A DNA stretch of 47,572 bases from JBHIEE01 sp046760445 (GTDB lineage: Bacteria > Acidobacteriota > Aminicenantia > JdFR-78), in NCBI GenBank assembly GCA_046760445.1, contig JBHIEE010000007.1, positions 1-47,572 of the forward strand. Reading direction: 5' to 3'. Below the pieces are notes generated by a model that was given only the letters and a program-made list of their open reading frames with translations, searched no databases and had not been told where the DNA came from. Shown here one piece after another: positions 16,801-23,775 of this stretch. Both the position numbers and the translations under genes were made by a program. The number at the start of each line of letters is the position of its first letter. Position 1 is the stretch's first letter.

Positions 16801-16990
16801 GACTACAGCTACTACAATATTCGCCTTATTCGCAGTTATGTTTTCCACAGGTGCAGGGTCAGAAGTAATGAGACCTATTGCCACTCCGACCGTAGGGGGT
16901 TTAATAACAGCCACTCTTTTAAATTTGATTATTGTTCCTGTTGTTTTTGCGTGGGTGAAAGAACGAGAATTGAAAAAGGAGGAATTATGA
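13814..16990 (+). CDS. cusA: CusA-type heavy-metal RND efflux pump (Cu/Ag)
   Basis: Proton-driven inner-membrane pump of 1058 residues with the RND layout: TM1, a large periplasmic loop, TM2-6, TM7, a second loop and TM8-12. TM4 has the HME-RND pattern SIGVMVDAAIVMTENVSR with the proton-relay acids. The three methionines that line the Cu(I)/Ag(I) site of E. coli CusA are all conserved in context: M589 (LLFMPVLLPG), M639 (PVGMIETI) and M688 (IDMLATGI). This favours Cu/Ag over Zn/Co/Cd. Residues about 148-170 hold a family-associated insertion with C150, H153 and C164 (CPNHP, CPKDGQ), resembling a shortened metal-binding domain. The stop overlaps the next start (ATGA). Confidence 0.95.
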   Translation: MINRIIEWCLKNRFLVISFFLLIIGWGIWSFYRIPVDAIPDIGENQQVVFVDWPGRSPKDVEDQVVYPLTISLMGIPGMKVIRSNSMFSFGMINVIFEEDIDFYWSRTRILERLNLAQKELPQEVVPELGPDATALGQIFWYTVENGYYCPNHPKRRYSTPGKCPKDGQELVYSEYDLGELRSIQDWYVRYQLNSASGVSEVASVGGFVKQYQIDVDPNKLLAYNVNLANVFNAVRRSNIDVGAKVIEEGGAEFIVRGLGFIKSVEDVENIVVGAHQGVPVYVKNIGNVTLGPDFRRGALDKEGAEVTGGVVLMRYGENPLQVIKAVKKKIEEITPGLPPGVQIVPFYDRTQLINRATDTLRQSVILAVIIAAGIILLFLTHIASSLIISAILPIGILTCFLIMYFLKIPSNIMSLGGIAISIGVMVDAAIVMTENVSRLLATKKDMKINRLEIVIEAAKEVGSPIFFSMLIIMSAFITIFTLRGQAGKLFRPLAFTTTSAMGSAALISITIIPVLTFFFLRGKLRLPKENFLTKPIMKVYEPILRFSLSHKVLVVLIAALLLALSFYPLTLIKSEFMPPLNEGDLLFMPVLLPGASLTQVMEVMKKQDLILKSFPEVDMVVGKLGRAETATDPAPVGMIETIIRLKPQKEWRKGLTRQKLINEIDEALRIPGVSNIWTQPIRNRIDMLATGIQTPIGVKVFGEDLKEIEKIAIEIENVLREIPGARNPYAERIGNKPYIEIDIDRNEAARYGVKVGDIQNLIMTAIGGMNLTTTVEGRERYPVRVRYLRELRDSFEALERIFVPTPYGAQIPLSQVARIEKIPGPAKIAGENTMPYVRVFVDVDTDIVGVVDFVKQAQKTVKEKVDLPSGYYISWSGQYEYEMQSRKRLMIVIPICIFIIFMLLYIKFRSISSAAILIFAVPFAFIGGIWLQFILGFKFSTAVWVGYIALFGVAVEAGVVIMEYLLQLWRREGKQIGVTETVVKAGLLRVRPILMTTATTIFALFAVMFSTGAGSEVMRPIATPTVGGLITATLLNLIIVPVVFAWVKERELKKEEL

Positions 16991-17325
16991 AGTTGATTAA
17001 AGCTTATGTTAGAGTGATTATGGTTGATGAAGTTATCAGTGCTTTAGGAAAGCTAAAAGCTCCTCGGCTTACTGCTATTGATATCCGAGCTTTAGGGAGA
17101 GAAATTGATCCAAAAGATTTCAAAATATCCATGGAATATGGCACTACCTACACTACTATGGTTAAATTGGAAATTGTTTGCCCTGATGAAAGAGTAGAAG
17201 AGATTGTTAAAGTGATTCAAGAAAAAGCCCATACAGGAAGAAAAGGTGATGGAATAATTACTATTTCTCCGGTGGAAGAGGTAATCCGGATTCGTACCGG
17301 AGAACGAGGAGAGAAAGCATATTAA
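16987..17325 (+). CDS. PII-superfamily signalling protein linked to RND pump (PII-NG-like)
   Basis: A 112-residue protein with the PII C-terminal signature HTGRKGDGIITISP followed by VEEVIRIRTGERG, and a short T-loop region (MEYGTTYTTMVKLEIV) lacking the GlnB uridylylation context. It starts inside the cusA stop codon (ATGA), so translation is coupled. PII proteins bind ATP/ADP and effector molecules as trimers. A separate group, described as PII-NG, is encoded beside CusA/CzcA pumps, and this fits it. It may tune pump activity to energy or metal status (inference); no glnA or amtB is nearby. Confidence 0.85.
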   Translation: MKLIKAYVRVIMVDEVISALGKLKAPRLTAIDIRALGREIDPKDFKISMEYGTTYTTMVKLEIVCPDERVEEIVKVIQEKAHTGRKGDGIITISPVEEVIRIRTGERGEKAY

Positions 17326-17329
17326 AATA

Positions 17330-17412
17330 TATATTCGTATATTCGCATATTGGTTATTCGGGATACTTGAATCTACGATTAACTATTAACGAATAACGAT
17401 TAACGAATTTAT
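17330..17412 (+). repeat. Filler repeat before the YHS gene
   Basis: Words such as atattcgtatattcgcatat and acgattaactattaacgaat repeat with small changes. No gene is seen. The strong site AAGGAGGTGA follows at 17419-17428. Confidence 0.7.
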
Positions 17413-17433
17413 TCTTATAAGGAGGTGATTTAG

Positions 17434-17607
17434 ATGGCTAAAGATTTAGTATGTGGAATGGAGGTAAATGAACAAGGGGCAGCTGCTACGAGCAAATATC
17501 AAGAGAGAACATATTATTTTTGCAGTCAAGCTTGTAAAGAAAAATTTGACGCTGAGCCAGAGAAGTATATAGGCGAAGAGAGAAAAAAAGATACTTGTTG
17601 TGAATGA
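17434..17607 (+). CDS. YHS-domain metal-binding mini-protein
   Basis: 57 residues comprising a single YHS domain: DLVCGMEV at the start, YQERTYYFCSQACKEKF in the middle and AEPEKYIG at the end, followed by a CC pair (C55, C56). YHS domains bind copper or other soft metals through the CxM...CxxxC set, and occur in copper ATPases and chaperones. No signal peptide, so it acts in the cytoplasm. The start is set by AAGGAGGTGA five bases upstream. It lies 108 bases after the PII-like gene and 12 bases before the next gene. It is a likely cytoplasmic metallochaperone or buffer for the efflux system (inference). Confidence 0.85.
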   Translation: MAKDLVCGMEVNEQGAAATSKYQERTYYFCSQACKEKFDAEPEKYIGEERKKDTCCE

Positions 17608-17619
17608 GAGGGAAAAACA

Positions 17620-18330
17620 ATGAGAAGTGCTCAGAGAAAAAGTATGTCATCATGGATGTGGCTATTAGTTTTAGCTGTGGTACTGATAATAGGGTATTTC
17701 ATTGGAAAAGGGTATAGGATAACAGCTCCAGAGAATATTGAGACCAGACCCATGAGTGATGTGAGCAAGGCTAAAATTCCAAGTGTAGTTCTAACAGCTG
17801 AAGCATTAGAGATTATTAAGGAGTTGAATTGTGCTTGCGGAAGTTGTGGTAAGAAATTGGTAGATTGCACTTGTAAAATTTTTAGGGGTGCAGATGAAAT
17901 GAAGCGATTTATTCAATCCCGAGTGGATGAGGGCTTAACTAAATCTATAATTTTGGATAAGGTAGTGGAAAGATACGGTCAAGCTGTATTAATAAAGAAA
18001 GAAGGTTATCAATATAAGAAACAATCTGGTAAATCCAGTCTAAAGCAGGAAACTAAATCCTTTCTGACTTTATTGCCTGAGCGGTTCTCTGGTCAAACAG
18101 CTGAAGCCTATCGTATTGCCCAAGAAATTCCTGATGTTTTAAAAGAATTATCTTGCTATTGCGGATGTGAAAGAATAGGGCATAAGAACTTGTTGTTTTG
18201 CTTCTATGATGAACATGGAGTTGGCTGTAACATATGTCAAGAAGAAGCTCTTGAGGCTTCAAAGTTATACAAAAAAGGTTTCTCAGCAGAAGAAATAAAA
18301 GAGAAGGTTGTAGCGAAATTCGGTATTTGA
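17620..18330 (+). CDS. Membrane-anchored CcmH-like / PCYCGC-type double-domain protein
   Basis: The 236-residue protein has an uncleaved N-terminal anchor (about residues 11-29), then two related Cys-rich domains facing outside. The first (about 60-125) looks like the CcmH/NrfF three-helix domain but with extra cysteines: NCACGSCGKKLVDCTC. The second (about 165-236) carries SCYCGCERIGH, CFYDEHGVGCNICQ and a final helix pair, close to the 'PCYCGC motif' family. Each ends with a KSIILDKVVERYG- or AEEIKEKVVAKFG-type helix, suggesting internal duplication. Likely binds copper or exchanges thiols in the periplasm. GAGGG precedes the ATG. Confidence 0.8.
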   Translation: MRSAQRKSMSSWMWLLVLAVVLIIGYFIGKGYRITAPENIETRPMSDVSKAKIPSVVLTAEALEIIKELNCACGSCGKKLVDCTCKIFRGADEMKRFIQSRVDEGLTKSIILDKVVERYGQAVLIKKEGYQYKKQSGKSSLKQETKSFLTLLPERFSGQTAEAYRIAQEIPDVLKELSCYCGCERIGHKNLLFCFYDEHGVGCNICQEEALEASKLYKKGFSAEEIKEKVVAKFGI

Positions 18331-18416
18331 GGAGTTAAAATCATCTAATTTTTGATAGAATCTCTTCTTAAGGGCTAAACTATTACGCAGAAATAAATAT
18401 TATAAGGAGATTTAAA

Positions 18417-18491
18417 ATGACTTTAAATGGGTTTTTAGCATTTTCAATGAAATCTACCCAGAAAAAGAATCTACTTTTTCTTGAATCCTAA
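18417..18491 (+). CDS. Possible 24-residue peptide upstream of the radical SAM gene
   Basis: AAGGAG at 18404-18409 precedes an ATG opening a 24-codon frame (MTLNGFLAFSMKSTQKKNLL...). No recognised family. It ends 14 bases before the radical SAM start and could be a leader peptide, a decayed gene end or chance. Weakly supported. Confidence 0.25.
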   Translation: MTLNGFLAFSMKSTQKKNLLFLES

Positions 18492-18505
18492 TTTAGGTGA
18501 TAAAA

Positions 18506-19627
18506 ATGAGGAGACGAGATTTTTTGAAAACAGCTACTGGAGCTTGCATTTTGGCTTCCACTGGCTTAGGAAATTTTCTAACTAATTCATATGCCTTCGG
18601 TCCTACAGAAAATCTATCCAAAGTTGAAGCTAAATATTATAAAAAACTTCCAGATAAAGAGAGTAAATGTGAACTCTGTCCCCGAGAATGCGTGGTCGGA
18701 GACAAAGAAAGAGGCTATTGTGGAGTAAGAGAAAATATGGATGGCAAATATTACACTTTAGTTTACGGAAAAGTATGCAGTCTTAATGTAGACCCTATTG
18801 AGAAAAAGCCATTTTTCCATTTTCTACCAGGAACAGGAGCCTTCTCTATTGCTACCACAAGCTGCAATGTGAACTGCAAATTCTGTCAGAATTGGGAAAT
18901 ATCTCAAATAAGACCAGAACAAGCTAAAAATTATGACCTTCCTCCAAAGGAAGTAGTAGAATTTGCTAAAAAATATAATTGTCCAACTATTGCTTATACC
19001 TACACTGAACCAGTAATTTTTTATGAATATATGTATGATACAGCTAAACAGGGTCACCGGCAAGGAGTAAGAAGTGTTGTCGTTACCGGTTCCCATATTA
19101 ATCCTAAACCAATGGAGGATCTAACCAAAGTAGTAGAAGCCATAAAAATAGACCTAAAAGCCTTCTCTGAGGAATTCTATAAAAATTATGTTCGAGGCGA
19201 ATTAAAACCTGTTTTGGAAGCAGCAAAAATAGTCTATAAGAGTAAAAAATGGATGGAAATAGTTTATCTGGTTATTCCCACTTTAAACGATAGCCCGGCT
19301 GAAATAAGGAAAATGTCCCAATGGGTTATTAAAAATATTGGACCTGATATACCTATTCATTTTTCCCGATTCTGGCCCATGTATTTAATGAAAAATCTGC
19401 CTCAAACACCAATTTCAACTTTGGAAAAAGCAAGAAATATTGCTTTAAAAGAAGGAATCAATTATGTCTACATTGGTAATGTACCAGGACATAAAGGAGA
19501 AAGTACTTATTGCCCTAAATGTAAAAAAACAGTCATCAAAAGATTTGGCTATAAAATTTTAGAAAATAATCTTAAAAAAGGAAAATGTAGTAATTGTGGG
19601 CATCCAATCCCGGGTGTCTGGCTTTAA
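18506..19627 (+). CDS. AmmeMemoRadiSam-type radical SAM protein with a Tat signal
   Basis: The 373-residue protein begins MRRRDFLKTATGACILAST, a clear twin-arginine signal (RRDFLK plus hydrophobic stretch). It then has a Cys cluster CELCPREC (55-62) with C72, and the radical SAM motif CNVNCKFCQNW (C120, C124, C127). TYTEPVIF and IDLKAF are family features, and a C-terminal zinc ribbon (YCPKCKK, KCSNCGHPIPGVW) closes it. This is the radical SAM member of the AMMECR1-Memo-radical SAM trio, but neither partner is in the window. The ATG at 18506 is preferred to the GTG at 18497, because AGGTGA lies five bases upstream. Export of an S-adenosylmethionine enzyme would be unusual; its substrate is unknown. 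Confidence 0.85.
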   Translation: MRRRDFLKTATGACILASTGLGNFLTNSYAFGPTENLSKVEAKYYKKLPDKESKCELCPRECVVGDKERGYCGVRENMDGKYYTLVYGKVCSLNVDPIEKKPFFHFLPGTGAFSIATTSCNVNCKFCQNWEISQIRPEQAKNYDLPPKEVVEFAKKYNCPTIAYTYTEPVIFYEYMYDTAKQGHRQGVRSVVVTGSHINPKPMEDLTKVVEAIKIDLKAFSEEFYKNYVRGELKPVLEAAKIVYKSKKWMEIVYLVIPTLNDSPAEIRKMSQWVIKNIGPDIPIHFSRFWPMYLMKNLPQTPISTLEKARNIALKEGINYVYIGNVPGHKGESTYCPKCKKTVIKRFGYKILENNLKKGKCSNCGHPIPGVWL

Positions 19628-19714
19628 TTCAGACATGAAACTACAGATTTTAAAAGAAAAAATATTGGAACTTGTAAAAAGACCTCACTCATAATGACAA
19701 AGTTATTACGGTTT

Positions 19715-19743
19715 TTGACATTACTTAAAAAATCTATTATAAA
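19715..19743 (+). promoter_or_regulatory. Promoter for the secreted YHS/metal-binding protein
   Basis: TTGACA (19715-19720), 17-base spacer and TATAAA (19738-19743). Predicted initiation near 19750 gives a leader of about 124 bases before the ATG at 19874. The leader contains no recognisable riboswitch or BlaI-type palindrome. Confidence 0.6.
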
Positions 19744-19873
19744 TAGGAGGTGATAGATGAGATAGATTAAATAATGAAGCAAGAAACATCCTAATTCCAG
19801 CATCATGCCTCTTGTTTTGAACCATTAACCAATGAACGAATTAACTAATAAACTAAAATTTGGAGGTTAAAAA

Positions 19874-20455
19874 ATGAAAAAACATTCGAAAATTTTAACT
19901 TTATTTTTGGTCTTTTCCTTTGTTTTAGTTTTAGCCGGAATTGCCCAGCAACAAGCTGAAGAGACAGTCACTTGCCCAGTGAGCGGTAAAGAAATGAAGA
20001 AATCCGAAGCTAAGGCTTCCTATGAGTACAAAGGAAAGACTTATTACTTCTGCTGCGAGAAGTGCAAAGAGAAGTTCATGAAAGATCCCGAGCAGTATAT
20101 CCAGAAGAAAGCCGAGATGAAGGAAGTTTATACTTGCCCCATGCACTCAGAACTTAAGTCTGATAAACCTGGCAAATGCCCTAAATGCGGCATGAAATTA
20201 GAGAAGAAGATGATGGTAAAAAAGCATATGCATGCTCATATGAAAGCTGAAGGAAAAGCTTGCTGTACTATGATGCACCTCATGGGCTGCAAGGATGCCG
20301 AGATAAATGTTGAGAATTTAGAAGATGGAGTTGCTGTGAAAATAACCTCTAAGAATGCCGAAGTGGTGAAGAAGATTCAAGAAGTTGCAGCCAAGATGAA
20401 GGCTAGTTGCCCCAAAAAAGCAAAAGAATGCAAAAAGAAAAAAACTGAAAAATAG
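19874..20455 (+). CDS. Secreted YHS plus heavy-metal-binding-domain protein
   Basis: The 193-residue protein has a signal peptide (about 1-25), then a YHS domain (TCPVSGKEMKK ... YYFCCEKCKEKF, about 33-76), a CPMHS-type heavy-metal-binding domain (YTCPMHSELK, CPKCGMKLEKK, about 86-111) and a His/Met-rich stretch (KKHMHAHMK). The C-terminal part (about 128-185) contains ACCTMMHLMGC, then beta/alpha elements and final CPKKAKECKKKK. It probably binds copper or silver in the periplasm, handing ions to the CusB-like adaptor, which carries the same domain type. GGAGG precedes the ATG. It has its own promoter and a terminator after it. Codon use looks more GC-rich than its neighbours, which may indicate high expression or transfer. 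Confidence 0.85.
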   Translation: MKKHSKILTLFLVFSFVLVLAGIAQQQAEETVTCPVSGKEMKKSEAKASYEYKGKTYYFCCEKCKEKFMKDPEQYIQKKAEMKEVYTCPMHSELKSDKPGKCPKCGMKLEKKMMVKKHMHAHMKAEGKACCTMMHLMGCKDAEINVENLEDGVAVKITSKNAEVVKKIQEVAAKMKASCPKKAKECKKKKTEK

Positions 20456-20486
20456 TTTAATTAACAGGATAATAGTTGAAGCTTAT

Positions 20487-20520
20487 CCCCCTTGTTTTTA
20501 AACATGGGAGATTTTTTTTT
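20487..20520 (+). terminator. Rho-independent terminator after the metal island
   Basis: A stem formed by CCC-TTGTTT and AAACATGGG (one mismatch, tiny loop, 20489-20508) is followed by a run of nine T at 20512-20520. It lies 31 bases after the stop of the secreted YHS protein and marks the end of the metal-related genes. Confidence 0.65.
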
Positions 20521-20576
20521 CTTGTCTCATTAAAAATTAAAGAAGATAATATAATAAAAGGTACAAAGGAGGGGAG

Positions 20577-20730
20577 GAAATTAATGAACAAAAACTTTGT
20601 GATCGTGTGCCTCTGTGCCTACCAATTTGCTTTTGAAGTTGGTTTTTGGACTTTGGATCTCGAGTACCTGAGATTGGGATCTAATTATTGCTTTAGGGAT
20701 AAATTACTCATACAATCTGGATAGGAGCCT
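20577..20730 (-). repeat. Inverted partial copy of the dispersed element
   Basis: Read on the minus strand this contains the left end of the element (GGCTCCTATCCAGATTGT, then GTAATTTATCCC, ATTAGATCCCAATCTCAGG and the ctcgag/ggtac palindromic core). It matches 29134, 36131 and 45871. The open frame across 20476-20724 is repeat-derived and is not called a gene. The 20521-20776 spacer otherwise holds nothing recognisable. Confidence 0.8.
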
Positions 20731-20776
20731 ATAACTATAATTATTTTATTGAAAACATATTTTTGATATCTTAATA

Positions 20777-21880
20777 ATGATGAGAAAGAAACGAGTAGTG
20801 GTTGCTATGAGTGGAGGAGTAGATTCCTCTGTTACAGCAGCTCTTTTAAAAGAACAAGGGTATGAAGTGATTGGCCTTACCATGAACTTATGGTCTTCTG
20901 ATAAATTAGCCAATCGAGCAAATAGATATAGAGGCTGTTGTGGTTTAAGAGCAATGAGGGATGCTAATCAAGTAGCTATTAAATTAAAAATTCCTCATTA
21001 TGTAGCTGATTTTAGGGATATATTTAATAAAACAGTAATAGCTGATTTTTGTAGGGAATATAATCAAGGAAGAACTCCTAATCCCTGCATCAGATGTAAT
21101 CAATATATAAAATTTGAGGCAATGCTCAAAAAGTCTAAAAAATTAGAAGCTGATTTTATTGCCACTGGTCATTATGCTCGGATAGAGTATGGCATTAAGA
21201 GAAAAAGATACCTGCTGAAAAAAGGAATTGATAGTAAGAAAGATCAGTCTTATGTTCTCTATGCTATGACGCAGGACCAGTTAAGTCAAACATTAATGCC
21301 TTTAGGAAATTTAACTAAAAAAGAGGTGCGAGAGATTGCTCGGAAGTTAGATTTACCAGTAGCAGAGAAATCTGAGAGTCAGGAGATCTGTTTCATTCCT
21401 GATAATAACTACCCGCAGTTTTTAAAAAACTTCATTCCAGAGGCAGCTAAACCAGGTCTCATAATAAACAGAAAAGGAGTAGTATTAGGCAAGCACAAAG
21501 GTATTATCTTTTACACTATTGGTCAACGCCGAGGTTTAGGAATTTCAGCTAAAGAACCATTATATGTAATTTCTATTGACAAAAGTAAAAATACAATTGT
21601 TGTTGGCAGCAAAGAGGAGGTTTATAGTCAGGAATTTACTGTTTCTGATATTAATTGGATAGCCTGGGATAAAATAGAAAAATCATTTAGAGCAAAAGTG
21701 AAAATTAGGTATATTCATCAAGAGGCAGAAGCAGCAATTACTCTCCTGAATGATAATCAGGCTTTAGTGAAATTTATTCAACCTCAGAGAGCAATTACTT
21801 CAGGACAGGCAGCTGTTTTTTATGATGGAGATGTGGTTATTGGAGGAGGAACAATAGAAAAAGTAGAGAGTATGAAGTAG
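20777..21880 (+). CDS. mnmA: tRNA-specific 2-thiouridylase MnmA
   Basis: MnmA thiolates U34 of Lys, Glu and Gln tRNAs using ATP and a persulfide relay. At 367 residues it is full length, with PP-loop SGGVDSS near residues 13-19, a catalytic cysteine in NPCIRCN and the second in ESQEICFIPD. The TGHYARI block and the C-terminal beta-barrel (IGQRRGLGI, SGQAAVFYDGDVVIGGG) are present. Two ATGs stand in tandem at the start, and no clear ribosome site precedes them. It appears to be monocistronic, flanked by a repeat copy and a 217-base spacer in which I see nothing defined. Confidence 0.96.
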   Translation: MMRKKRVVVAMSGGVDSSVTAALLKEQGYEVIGLTMNLWSSDKLANRANRYRGCCGLRAMRDANQVAIKLKIPHYVADFRDIFNKTVIADFCREYNQGRTPNPCIRCNQYIKFEAMLKKSKKLEADFIATGHYARIEYGIKRKRYLLKKGIDSKKDQSYVLYAMTQDQLSQTLMPLGNLTKKEVREIARKLDLPVAEKSESQEICFIPDNNYPQFLKNFIPEAAKPGLIINRKGVVLGKHKGIIFYTIGQRRGLGISAKEPLYVISIDKSKNTIVVGSKEEVYSQEFTVSDINWIAWDKIEKSFRAKVKIRYIHQEAEAAITLLNDNQALVKFIQPQRAITSGQAAVFYDGDVVIGGGTIEKVESMK

Positions 21881-22097
21881 GGTAGGAATTTGGAAAGAAT
21901 TGAGGATATAAAATTAAAAAGTGGTGAGGAGTTATTAAATCCTAATTATTTAATCATTTCGTGATTTTATCTGCTATGTGTCAACTGTTATTTTTTTTAT
22001 TTAAGTTTTGGCAAGAGAGAAGAAAATTCAATCTTCTTTTCTGCTTGATTTTTTTCTGAGGAGATGATATTTTAGGATGCGAATAAAAGGAGGATAG

Positions 22098-23387
22098 ATG
22101 CAGGAAATAAGACAAGTAAACATTAGTCTGGATGAGATGCCTAAGGCTTGGTACAATATTGTTCCTGACTTACCTGAGCCTTTTCCTTCACCTAAGGACC
22201 CTGAGAATGGCGAATCAAGATTAGCCAATCTTCCAAATTTATTGGTGGGAGAATGCCTTAAACAAGAAATGAGCACTGATCGTTGGATTTCAATTCCAGA
22301 TGAGGTGTTAAAACTTTATGCTAATGCCGGGCGTCCGAGACCCCTTTTCCATGCTGTGAATTTAGAAAAGAAGCTTGGTACGAAAGCTAAACTTTTTTAC
22401 AAAAGTGAATTCTTTAGTCCTACCGGCAGTCATAAGGTAAATACCGCTTTAGCTCAAGCTTACTATGCTAAAAAGGAAGGTTATGAAGTTTTGACCACAG
22501 AAACTGGAGCAGGTCAGTGGGGTACAGCTCTTGCGTATGCTGCAGCCTTAACCGATATGCGCTGTATAATCTATTGGGTAAGAGCAGTATATAACTGGAA
22601 AGCTGCCCGTCGTGCTCTGATGGAGCTTTTTGGAGCTGAGATTTATGCTTCACCCAGTGATAGAACTAAGATAGGAAAAGAACTTTTATCCAAAGATTCA
22701 CACCATCCTGGCTCTTTAGGGATTGCTATTTCAGAGGGACTGGAAGAAGCTCAGAGAAATGAAAAAGCTATATATTGTTTGGGTTCAGTTTTAAATCATG
22801 TTCTCTTGCATCAAACAATTATAGGTCTTGAAACTAAAATCCAATTTGAAAAGTTCGGACTTTACCCAGATATTATGATTTCCTGTTTAGGCGGGGGAAG
22901 CAACTTTGGAGGCTTTGTCCTACCCTTTGTTGGTGATGTTCTTACCAAAGGGAAAAAAATAAGATTTATTGCTGCCCAGAGTCAAGTAGCCCCTAATCTT
23001 CAAGGCGAATATCGATATGATTTTGCTGATCATGCTGAGATTACGCCTCTTCTGAAAATGTATACCTTAGGCCATAAAATTGAGATGGCTCCCATCAAAG
23101 CTGATGGTCTAAGGTATCACGGGTGCTCCCCCATTATCAGCCTGCTCCGAAATAAGGGATATATTGAGACTATTGCTTATCCTGGTAACGAAAAACATGT
23201 TTTTGAGTTGGCTCGTGTTTTTGTGGAAACAGAGGGATTTCTCCCAGCCCCAGAATCTGCTTATAGTATTGCCTGTGCCATTGAAGAAGCAAGAAAGCCA
23301 GAAAATGCAGGGAAAATAATCGCTTTTAATGTGTCTGGTCATGGCTTTATGGATATGGCAGGCTATCAAGAAGTGCTCGGACTCTAA
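22098..23387 (+). CDS. trpB: TrpB2-type tryptophan synthase beta-like protein
   Basis: The 429-residue PLP enzyme belongs to the longer TrpB2 branch. It has the N-terminal extension with WYNIVPDLPEP, then RPRPLFHAVNLEKKLG, the PLP lysine K113 in SPTGSHKVNTA, TTETGAGQWGTALA, the phosphate-binding CLGGGSNFGG and a C-terminal VSGHGFMDM. TrpB2 proteins condense indole (or other nucleophiles) with serine, usually without a TrpA partner. No trpA or other trp gene is in the window, so salvage of indole or an O-phosphoserine-linked activity is possible. AAAGGAGG is placed just upstream of the ATG. It converges on the aor operon. Confidence 0.92.
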   Translation: MQEIRQVNISLDEMPKAWYNIVPDLPEPFPSPKDPENGESRLANLPNLLVGECLKQEMSTDRWISIPDEVLKLYANAGRPRPLFHAVNLEKKLGTKAKLFYKSEFFSPTGSHKVNTALAQAYYAKKEGYEVLTTETGAGQWGTALAYAAALTDMRCIIYWVRAVYNWKAARRALMELFGAEIYASPSDRTKIGKELLSKDSHHPGSLGIAISEGLEEAQRNEKAIYCLGSVLNHVLLHQTIIGLETKIQFEKFGLYPDIMISCLGGGSNFGGFVLPFVGDVLTKGKKIRFIAAQSQVAPNLQGEYRYDFADHAEITPLLKMYTLGHKIEMAPIKADGLRYHGCSPIISLLRNKGYIETIAYPGNEKHVFELARVFVETEGFLPAPESAYSIACAIEEARKPENAGKIIAFNVSGHGFMDMAGYQEVLGL

Positions 23388-23547
23388 TCTTAGAAGACAG
23401 ATTTTTGTTATTAGCGCAATCCAAAATGAAGTTTACAGTCAAGTAAGAGAAATTAAGAAAATAAATAGCAATGATAAAAAAATTAAGAGGGATAAAAGTA
23501 TTAGTAGAAAATCTTGAGCACTACATTTAGATTGCAAACTTTTCTAA

Positions 23548-23772
23548 TCAGCTGTGTTTGGTCTTTTTTACTCTGGTGTAGATAATTTTATATTTCTTAG
23601 GATCATAACAAAGATTGCATTCATTACTTTCACTTAAATTTAGAGGTTCAAGATGAACCTCTAAACCAAGCTCTTCATAAAGCTTTACTGCTTCACTCAA
23701 TTGAGGCTCACAAGCAATAAACCTTTTAGTCCAACCATTTTTAATTAGTTTTGCGCTTCCTTTTTTTGACAT
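23548..23772 (-). CDS. Small uncharacterised protein at the end of the aor operon
   Basis: A 74-residue protein with GWTKRFIACEPQLSEAV at the front, a middle LGLEVHLEPL strand and a CNLCYD pair (Cys at about 53 and 56) before KKYKIIYTR. No signal or membrane helix; predicted compact alpha/beta fold. It begins two to three bases after the aorA stop, so it is translated with the aldehyde oxidoreductase genes. I do not recognise the family. Possible roles are cofactor or iron-sulfur delivery to the oxidoreductase (inference). AAGGA abuts the ATG, an unusually short spacing that favours coupled translation. Confidence 0.7.
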   Translation of the reverse strand: MSKKGSAKLIKNGWTKRFIACEPQLSEAVKLYEELGLEVHLEPLNLSESNECNLCYDPKKYKIIYTRVKKTKHS

Positions 23773-23775
23773 TCC

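Noticed and set aside
16720..17325. A 201-codon open frame covering the end of cusA
   Set aside because: Only its last 112 codons make a PII-like protein, starting at 16987 within the cusA stop; the upstream part is a shadow of cusA in another frame.
19745..19765. AGGAGG followed by ATG-AGA-TAG, a possible two-codon minigene
   Set aside because: The best -10 box would start transcription at about 19750, inside the ribosome site, so it is probably not present as a functional unit.
20476..20724. An 82-codon open frame on the plus strand
   Set aside because: Most of its length is the reverse of the dispersed element seen at 29134 and 36131, and its start overlaps a terminator stem; no protein-like pattern.
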